This document shows, piece after piece, positions 59,092 to 64,000 of a stretch of 64,000 bases of DNA. A model generated the notes under the pieces. That model saw nothing but the letters and a program-made list of their open reading frames with translations. It ran no database searches and had not been told where the DNA came from. How positions within the stretch are numbered: the stretch's first letter is position 1; the number at the start of each line of letters is the position of its first letter. The position numbers were made by a program, and so were the translations under genes. Location: the NCBI RefSeq assembly GCF_040718835.1, contig NZ_JBFEFG010000259.1, forward strand, positions 236,131 to 300,130. The letters are read 5' to 3'. Origin of the DNA: Bremerella sp. JC817 (GTDB taxonomy: Bacteria; Planctomycetota; Planctomycetia; Pirellulales; Pirellulaceae).

Positions 59092-59246
59092 CGTTTAGAC
59101 ACCAGAGAAACAGAATTGAAACGAACTCGCAATTTCGCTGGCCAGGATTCGGGACCAACGCTAGCGAAACGCAAAGAAAGAAAGAGCCGCGAGAAACCGG
59201 AAAGGGGTGCCTGGCCATCGATCAGACCAGGCCCCCTGAACCACGA

Positions 59247-60320
59247 TTACTCGTTATTGGTGACGTTGCCATCGGCTCGGTCCATCAGCGCCGTGTAGGT
59301 GCGGAAGCCGATCGTTTCCGGAATAAAGCGAACCGAACCATCGGTCATCGCGAATTGGGCACCACCGGGGTGAGCGGATCGAAAAGCAGTGTTCACCCAC
59401 GACTCGGTATTGTCGAACCAGCCACCGGTGCCCCACCATTCGTCTCCCTTATGGTTAATCGGGAATTCGGTGACGACGTGATTCGAGATCCCAACATCTG
59501 GCGTACCAGAACCGCACGACCACAGGCCACCTGAAACGCGCGAAGCACGCGAATCCTTGTGGTCGTTCCAAGGATTTTCATGGAAGTCCCCCTGTTCGCC
59601 GAGCATGACGGTGTTCGAGGTACCGTCAGTCACGTCCTTGAAACCGATCGTTCCGCCTGGGAAGGCTGGAACTGGGTAGTCCCGATACTGCATGGTGATC
59701 ACACCGTTCTGGCAGTTGTGGCCGGATCGAGCCCAGAAAGATTCGGGATGTGGATCGAGCGTACCACCAACGTACGTGGTTCCCCCGTTTCCGACGTAGT
59801 CGGTCACCTGAATCGGAATTTCAGCAGGCGAACCGAGCGACTGGGTACCACCGCTCACGGGCCAGGTCAGTTCGTTTGGCAGCGGGCTCGATGGGCAATT
59901 AAAGACGGGGGCCCGCATATTCATGGCAACCTGCCAATGCTTTCCTGGGGCAGCCCAACTGGCGTTCACGAAGTCGAACGATGAGTTGACCATTGGGGCA
60001 CCATCGTAGGCCGTCTTCAGTTCCAGGCCTGGCATGATGCGAACGAGCCACGAAGCCTTGCGTCCCCAACCTTCGGCAGTCAAGTCTTCGCCGAAACCGG
60101 AAGGTGGCAACTTGTTGGAGATATCGTGATAAATATGACAAGCCAATGCCATCTGCTTCAGGTTATTGCTGCAAGACATACGTCGAGCCGCCTCACGAGC
60201 CTGTTGAACGGCAGGCAAGAGGAGGGCGATCAGCGTACCGATGATGGCGATCACCACCAGCAATTCCACGAGGGTGAAACCGCGACGATTTCGCCCATGG
60301 CAGTCGATAGAAACAAACAT
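59247..60320 (-). CDS. DUF1559 protein with type IV prepilin leader
   Basis: The 357-residue protein begins with a short leader and [20 protein letters not shown] (residues 12-31), canonical with Glu at +5. The DUF1559 body begins AARRMSCSNNLKQMALACHI and carries the H-x9-DG motif HPGGAQFAMTDGS near the end. It is the largest DUF1559 protein of this window; the lipoprotein gene downstream is its likely partner. It is upstream of a 482-base non-coding stretch (60321-60802). Confidence 0.92.
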   Translation of the reverse strand: MFVSIDCHGRNRRGFTLVELLVVIAIIGTLIALLLPAVQQAREAARRMSCSNNLKQMALACHIYHDISNKLPPSGFGEDLTAEGWGRKASWLVRIMPGLELKTAYDGAPMVNSSFDFVNASWAAPGKHWQVAMNMRAPVFNCPSSPLPNELTWPVSGGTQSLGSPAEIPIQVTDYVGNGGTTYVGGTLDPHPESFWARSGHNCQNGVITMQYRDYPVPAFPGGTIGFKDVTDGTSNTVMLGEQGDFHENPWNDHKDSRASRVSGGLWSCGSGTPDVGISNHVVTEFPINHKGDEWWGTGGWFDNTESWVNTAFRSAHPGGAQFAMTDGSVRFIPETIGFRTYTALMDRADGNVTNNE

Positions 60321-60802
60321 GACAGACTTTCTCCCAGGACATCCGATGGATGAAGAATGAATAAATGGACACCTCGCGCACGAGGCTTCAATGCATGATG
60401 GGGAAAGAACTTAGCGATGCGTCAGACGATGGGGCGTCGTCAGTCAACGTTCGTAATTTTGCATGAAAAATTGAAGTTCGTCTTGAATGAAATCAACTTG
60501 ACATATGCAGAATTAATACAAATTCGCACCTACTGACGAACACGTTTACCGAGAACCTGTAGATCAGGCACGACTAAAGAGGACTGGATCAACCGACGAC
60601 ATTTCACCACTCATTAAGGGAAAGAAAGGCACATGGCGAACCCAGATCGAGAGTAACGCAGCGAGTTTTTACGCTGCGCGAAAGACGATGACAGGGACAA
60701 GATTGTGATGCTGAAACAACACAATTGGAGCCAAGAGAGCCCCCTCAAATGAACCAGTATTGTAGAAATATGCACACCGGCCGATGCAACGATCGCGACA
60801 GC
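60321..60802. other. Intergenic stretch, 482 bases, nothing recognised
   Basis: This is the upstream region of the DUF1559 gene. A plus-strand TTGACA at 60498-60503 has no good -10 at the right distance. No gene or repeat is evident. Confidence 0.4.
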
Positions 60803-61084
60803 TTAGATATGTCGCGTCGGGCGATGTGGACCTGGCTCGAAGACGCAAATGACCGCGAGAATGACAAACACAATGCTTCCCGCCAACCAGAAGCCGGAGC
60901 CGCTGGTGATCTCGTGCACTAAGTGAACCGTCAGCACGACGAAGCTGGTCACGGAAGCAACCTGGGCCAATTGCTGATTAGCAGTATCCCTGGCAAAACG
61001 AACCCAGATAACGCTCAGGATCGCACATGCGTATAGAATCGCAGCAAACCACCAAACCTGTAGTGGAATATGAAAGGGAAACAT
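60803..61084 (-). CDS. Small hypothetical membrane protein, 93 residues
   Basis: The protein has three hydrophobic segments, at about residues 10-27 (WWFAAILYACAILSVIWV), 40-57 (QVASVTSFVVLTVHLVHE) and 65-82 (FWLAGSIVFVILAVICVF), and a short basic tail. No domain is recognised. It has an ATG start but no clear ribosome site. The terminator of the downstream-read thioredoxin gene lies just beyond, so the two are separate units. It may be a real small membrane protein. Confidence 0.5.
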   Translation of the reverse strand: MFPFHIPLQVWWFAAILYACAILSVIWVRFARDTANQQLAQVASVTSFVVLTVHLVHEITSGSGFWLAGSIVFVILAVICVFEPGPHRPTRHI

Positions 61085-61190
61085 CCAGGGTCCAATCGTT
61101 GGAGCTATTTTTCGAATTCATTTCGAGAAGGCCAAGTTTTACTAAAGTCGACCCATTTCCCAAATACGAATTCGACAAGCTGGCATCCAC

Positions 61191-61226
61191 AAAAAAAGGC
61201 ACGTCCCGAACCACGAGACGTGCCCT
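61191..61226 (-). terminator. Terminator after the TlpA-type gene
   Basis: On the minus strand AGGGCACGTCTCGTGG then CGGGACGTGCCTTTTTTT forms a 9-bp stem (GGCACGTC/GACGTGCC core) followed by seven T. It is 31 bases past the stop codon of the thioredoxin-domain gene. Confidence 0.88.
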
Positions 61227-61256
61227 GTGTTATCTATCGACATTCGTCGTTGAAAA

Positions 61257-63164
61257 CTATTTGATCAACTTGCCGAGCTCGGTATCCAACTGCGAAATAT
61301 GTAGGCTACGACTAACGACCTTACCGTCAGGACCAATCAAGATCATCGTTGGCAAAGTCAGCACGCCCATCTCCAAAGCGTAGCGGCTATCGAGGCCACC
61401 TTCTTCGTACAGTTGCGGCCACGGCAAACGATTGGCAGTGAGGAACTGCTTCAGTTCGTCTTCCGACGAATCGAGGCTGACACCAACCAACTGGAAGCCA
61501 CGAGCACCATACTTGGCCTGCATCTGACGCATGATGGCCATGTCGTCTTTGCAAGGCTCGCACCAGGTAGCCCAGTAGTGAACCAGAACCGGGCGGCCCT
61601 TGAAGGCGGACGAATCGAGGGCTTTACCATCCATTGTCTTGCCACGAATCGCGAATGGCTGCCCCACGGCATCCAGACGGCGGATCGCACCGTTGGCCTT
61701 ATCGGCCAGGGCAGTGCCAGAGAACTCGCCACGAATTCGACCAAACCATTTCTTGGCATCGTCTTCTTCGCCTGCGAACTCGTGAGCGATTGCCAACTGC
61801 ATCATCGCCTCAGCAGCTTCCGGGCTCTTAGGATAGGTTTCGATGAACCCTTCCAGCTTTTCGAGCCAGGCATCCTGAATCTTGGCGTAGTCTGCCTTCG
61901 GATCCTGGAACTGCAGCGCGTATTCCGCCGACATCTCACGGAAGCGGACATAAGCAGCCAGTTCCGTCTTTGGAGCGCGAGCTTCGACCTGATTGGCCAG
62001 CGATTGAAGCTGGTCGAGACCCTGGGTCAGTTCGCCGGTCTGAATCCCGCCACTTAGAGCGTCTGCTAACTGCTTGATCCAATTCTCTCGCATTTCGTCG
62101 TCGTTGGCGGCTGCGATCACCTTCTTAATCACTTCCACACGCTGCAATGCGATCTGCTCGCGCTGCTCAGGCGTCGCGGCTTGACCCATCTTTTGATCGA
62201 GGGTTTCCAGCGAGTTCAGGATCTCCTGCATTTCGGCACCCATGCCCATGCCACCCTGACCAGCCGCCGGCGAACCGCTGTAACTGACCGAGAAGAAGTA
62301 GCCCTGAGTATTGGCAGCCACGTCGCCATTGCCACCGGTATAGACCGGCGAACCGATCAGACGCCAGGCATCACCAACGCGAACCAGCGTGCCAAGTTCG
62401 ACCTGACCATGCTCGCCACCACTTTCCAGGACGGCGATCGCGTTTTCATAGACAACCAGATCCTGGGTGACGCCTTCGGCACCCGCAGGAACGACACCGG
62501 GACGCGTGGCCCCGAAGTGCACCCACTTGGTTCCCTTACCAATGGCCTTTTGCTGACGAACCCAGGCCGAAAACTCCTGGACGCCGTTTTGAACCTTCTT
62601 AGTTACGTCTTGAGCCCGGGCACCGGTCAGCCCCAGCGACTTCAATTCCGAGTCACTGGGCAGTAAGGCGGCGAAACGATCGGCATCGCCTGCCTTGGCC
62701 GCTTCGACCAGTTCCGCCGAGACTTCTTCGGCCGAAATCATCTTCCACTGGTCCACGACGCCATCTTCGTCTTTATCCAAACCCCAGCGGGTTCCAGCCA
62801 TGCCCAACCAGCGATACTGGTCTGCTTTGCCGTTGAAGTCGGTATCGATGTCGCGATAGACCTCGACGCCGTCCTTATAGTACGACCAGAGATCGACCTT
62901 CTTATCGTTATTGGTATCGAGGAAGACCCGCAGCCGCTCGCCACTTGGCCCAGTCACGACCCAACCGGTCGCTTCACCCACCTTTTCCGCGGCAATATTG
63001 CACTTCGGAATCTCGTTGGGCTCAGGCCGTTGAAAGTCGACATTCGCTTGAATGGGCTGCAACGCCAAGGCCTGCTCAGCGGAAGGTCCGGCCGCGACAG
63101 CCGAAGAAGAGCAAACCATGCCTACGCCCAGGGCCATCGCCCATCGAGCCTTGTGACTCATCAT
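61257..63164 (-). CDS. Secreted TlpA/ResA-type thioredoxin-domain protein
   Basis: The product is 635 residues from the ATG at 63164 (a second ATG follows at 63161), which gives a signal peptide. Three thrombospondin/dockerin-like Asp-rich loops follow (DTNNDKKVD, DTDFNGKAD, DKDEDGVVD), which may bind calcium. A middle region of helices (about 290-490) resembles TPR-like repeats. The C-terminal thioredoxin domain has the active-site WCEPC (Cys533 and Cys536), IRGKTMDGKALDSSAFKGRP and TLPTMILIGPDGKVVSRSLH (cis-Pro loop). It is likely a periplasmic or membrane-proximal thiol reductase in envelope disulfide or cytochrome maturation. The combination with the Asp-rich loops is unusual. Confidence 0.88.
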   Translation of the reverse strand: MMSHKARWAMALGVGMVCSSSAVAAGPSAEQALALQPIQANVDFQRPEPNEIPKCNIAAEKVGEATGWVVTGPSGERLRVFLDTNNDKKVDLWSYYKDGVEVYRDIDTDFNGKADQYRWLGMAGTRWGLDKDEDGVVDQWKMISAEEVSAELVEAAKAGDADRFAALLPSDSELKSLGLTGARAQDVTKKVQNGVQEFSAWVRQQKAIGKGTKWVHFGATRPGVVPAGAEGVTQDLVVYENAIAVLESGGEHGQVELGTLVRVGDAWRLIGSPVYTGGNGDVAANTQGYFFSVSYSGSPAAGQGGMGMGAEMQEILNSLETLDQKMGQAATPEQREQIALQRVEVIKKVIAAANDDEMRENWIKQLADALSGGIQTGELTQGLDQLQSLANQVEARAPKTELAAYVRFREMSAEYALQFQDPKADYAKIQDAWLEKLEGFIETYPKSPEAAEAMMQLAIAHEFAGEEDDAKKWFGRIRGEFSGTALADKANGAIRRLDAVGQPFAIRGKTMDGKALDSSAFKGRPVLVHYWATWCEPCKDDMAIMRQMQAKYGARGFQLVGVSLDSSEDELKQFLTANRLPWPQLYEEGGLDSRYALEMGVLTLPTMILIGPDGKVVSRSLHISQLDTELGKLIK

Positions 63165-63400
63165 TCCATACTTCCTTGTCTCTAAATGCCGCAAATGCTT
63201 TTGACAGCAACTGTTCATTGCTTGCGATAGCTGCAGGCAATTATCCATAAAACAGCCGGGGGAATCACCATCAGTTTTTTCGGCATCTCGCAGGTGCTTT
63301 AGCCTGAACTTTTAGGCGGATTACACCTCTATAGCAGTGAAGTTTCGGTCATTTCTAATCGCAATTTCGCGCAAGTGGCACGAAAATGACAAACCCCCGT

Positions 63401-63428
63401 TTGACAGACGCTTGGGGCTCGATAGAAT
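63401..63428 (+). promoter_or_regulatory. Promoter of the tRNA-Ile/tRNA-Ala (rRNA-type) transcript
   Basis: TTGACA (63401-63406) and TAGAAT (63423-63428) are 16 bases apart, a strong sigma-70-type pair about 35 bases upstream of tRNA-Ile. Downstream a 7-bp hairpin (GTTGAGG ... CCTCAAC, 63441-63460) could form in the leader RNA. Strong promoters of this kind are expected before stable RNA genes. Confidence 0.8.
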
Positions 63429-63463
63429 TTGCTACTTCCCGTTGAGGCACTGTCCTCAACAGG

Positions 63464-63537
63464 GGGCATATAGCTCAGTTGGTTAGAGCGCGTCGCTGAT
63501 AACGACGAGGTCCCAAGTTCGAATCTTGGTATGCCCA
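63464..63537 (+). tRNA. tRNA-Ile (anticodon GAT)
   Basis: A 74-base cloverleaf: acceptor GGGCATA paired with TATGCCC, discriminator A, D-arm GCTCAGTTGGTTAGAGC, anticodon stem CGTCG/CGACG with loop CTGATAA (GAT in 34-36), and T-arm CCAAGTTCGAATCTTGG. CCA is not encoded. It stands 46 bases before tRNA-Ala, as in the spacer of bacterial rRNA operons, but no 16S rRNA gene precedes it. Confidence 0.97.
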
Positions 63538-63583
63538 CTAGCCTGACTTAGAAAAGTCTTCTAAGATAGGCGACCCGAGTTTA

Positions 63584-63656
63584 GGGGCTGTAGCTCAGCT
63601 GGGAGAGCATCTGCTTTGCAAGCAGAGGGTCGCAGGTTCGATCCCTGTCAGCTCCA
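63584..63656 (+). tRNA. tRNA-Ala (anticodon TGC)
   Basis: A 73-base cloverleaf: acceptor GGGGCTG paired with CAGCTCC (one G-T pair), discriminator A, D-arm GCTCAGCTGGGAGAGC, anticodon stem TCTGC/GCAGA with loop TTTGCAA (TGC in 34-36), and T-arm GCAGGTTCGATCCCTGT. It follows tRNA-Ile by 46 bases and precedes the probable 23S rRNA leader. CCA is not encoded. Confidence 0.97.
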
Positions 63657-64000
63657 CTTTCGAGGCCAATAATCCAAGCGATTTGCGGCCTCGAAAAAAT
63701 CTCTCGAAAGTTTTTCGAGGGGCCCTTTACAAAGCAAACTTGCTGAGTAAACTTTGGCACTTCCCCACTGGGAAACACTTTAACTGACCGCAATGAAACG
63801 GAGACCTTTGAGCTCCTTTTCATTCCGCTCAGCGGAAGACGACCAGGCTTAGCCGAGTCGAAAACGATCTTTGACAATTTGGTTGGTAGATGGCATTTTG
63901 CGTGACGAAGCGATGCCGGGTTTGAGGTTTTTGACCTTGAGCCAGACAAGACTTCGTTGCGGCATAAACGATGCAATTTCATAGAGTTATATGGTTATTA
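63657..64000 (+). other. Probable leader/processing region of a 23S rRNA gene beginning at the window edge
   Basis: The region has strong inverted repeats (63659-63667 with 63687-63695, and the AATGAAACGGAG ... CTCCTTTTCATT arms at about 63791-63826) as found in pre-rRNA processing stems, and a boxA-like GATCTTTGACAATTTGG (63866-63882). The last bases (TGGTTATTA) resemble the approach to 23S rRNA. The 23S body itself lies outside the window. No coding gene is supported here. Confidence 0.6.

Noticed and set aside
63329..63538. Minus-strand open frame whose start reads MGIPRFELGTSSLSATRSNQ
   Set aside because: This is the antisense translation of tRNA-Ile, a classic false protein in databases.
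63581..63982. Minus-strand open frame ending GADRDRTCDPLLAKQMLSQL
   Set aside because: It is antisense to tRNA-Ala and the rRNA leader, another well-known false call.

Overview
The window reads as chromosomal DNA of a planctomycete of the Pirellula / Blastopirellula / Bremerella kind. I infer this from gene families that are largely typical of that phylum: five proteins with a type IV prepilin leader, four of them clear DUF1559 proteins; a DUF1549/DUF1553 plus DUF1501 gene pair; two DUF1080 proteins; leucine-rich-repeat membrane proteins; and a tRNA-Ile/tRNA-Ala pair with no 16S rRNA gene in front of it. No species name can be given from sequence alone. Most genes lie on the minus strand. I see no insertion sequence, prophage or CRISPR array.

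Layout. 0-15 kb: a partial PhyH-type dioxygenase, a His-tailed LRR lipoprotein, a zinc-ribbon protein, a DUF1080 protein, a small secreted protein gene broken by an in-frame TGA, an acyl-lipid desaturase, a two-component pair, an M50-like membrane protein, a ceramidase-like protein, a Tat-exported phosphoesterase, two large LRR membrane proteins and a dual-specificity-type phosphatase. 15-21 kb: two DUF1559 plus lipoprotein cassettes on either side of an MFS transporter. 21-23.5 kb: an AT-richer accessory patch with two overlapping genes of unknown function. 23.7-29 kb: ribonucleotide reductase nrdA-nrdB, with a 1.2 kb upstream region holding tandem NrdR-box-like sites and two AGATCT-centred palindromes. 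29-36.5 kb: a caspase-like secreted protein, then a DUF1549/DUF1553 - DUF1501 - EF-hand operon behind an atypical prepilin-like gene. 37-38.4 kb: a third DUF1559 cassette. 38.7-45.6 kb: a heavy-metal RND efflux cluster with His-rich secreted proteins. 45.8-53.2 kb: tRNA-Val, two TatA-type genes and a four-gene operon (TPR - ExbB - ExbD - TonB-like). 53.5-61 kb: a DUF1080/AraC pair, secreted small proteins including two that share an aromatic C-terminal domain, and a fourth DUF1559 cassette. 61-64 kb: a TlpA-type thioredoxin protein, then tRNA-Ile, tRNA-Ala and what looks like the leader of a 23S rRNA gene that begins at or just past the window edge.

The most interesting system is the 46.8-53.2 kb operon. 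Its last gene encodes a protein with a TonB/TolA-style inner-membrane helix (S-x3-H, Ser56/His60), a long Pro/Gln/Met-rich linker and, in place of a TonB C-terminal domain, an alpha/alpha-toroid (squalene-cyclase-like repeats). It is made with its own ExbB/ExbD motor and a 984-residue TPR protein. I read it as a candidate proton-motive-force transducer with an unusual output domain. Other points of note are an R2 subunit with Phe at the tyrosyl-radical position (class Ic type), the NrdR-like double operator, and the accessory gene pair at 22.1-23.5 kb.
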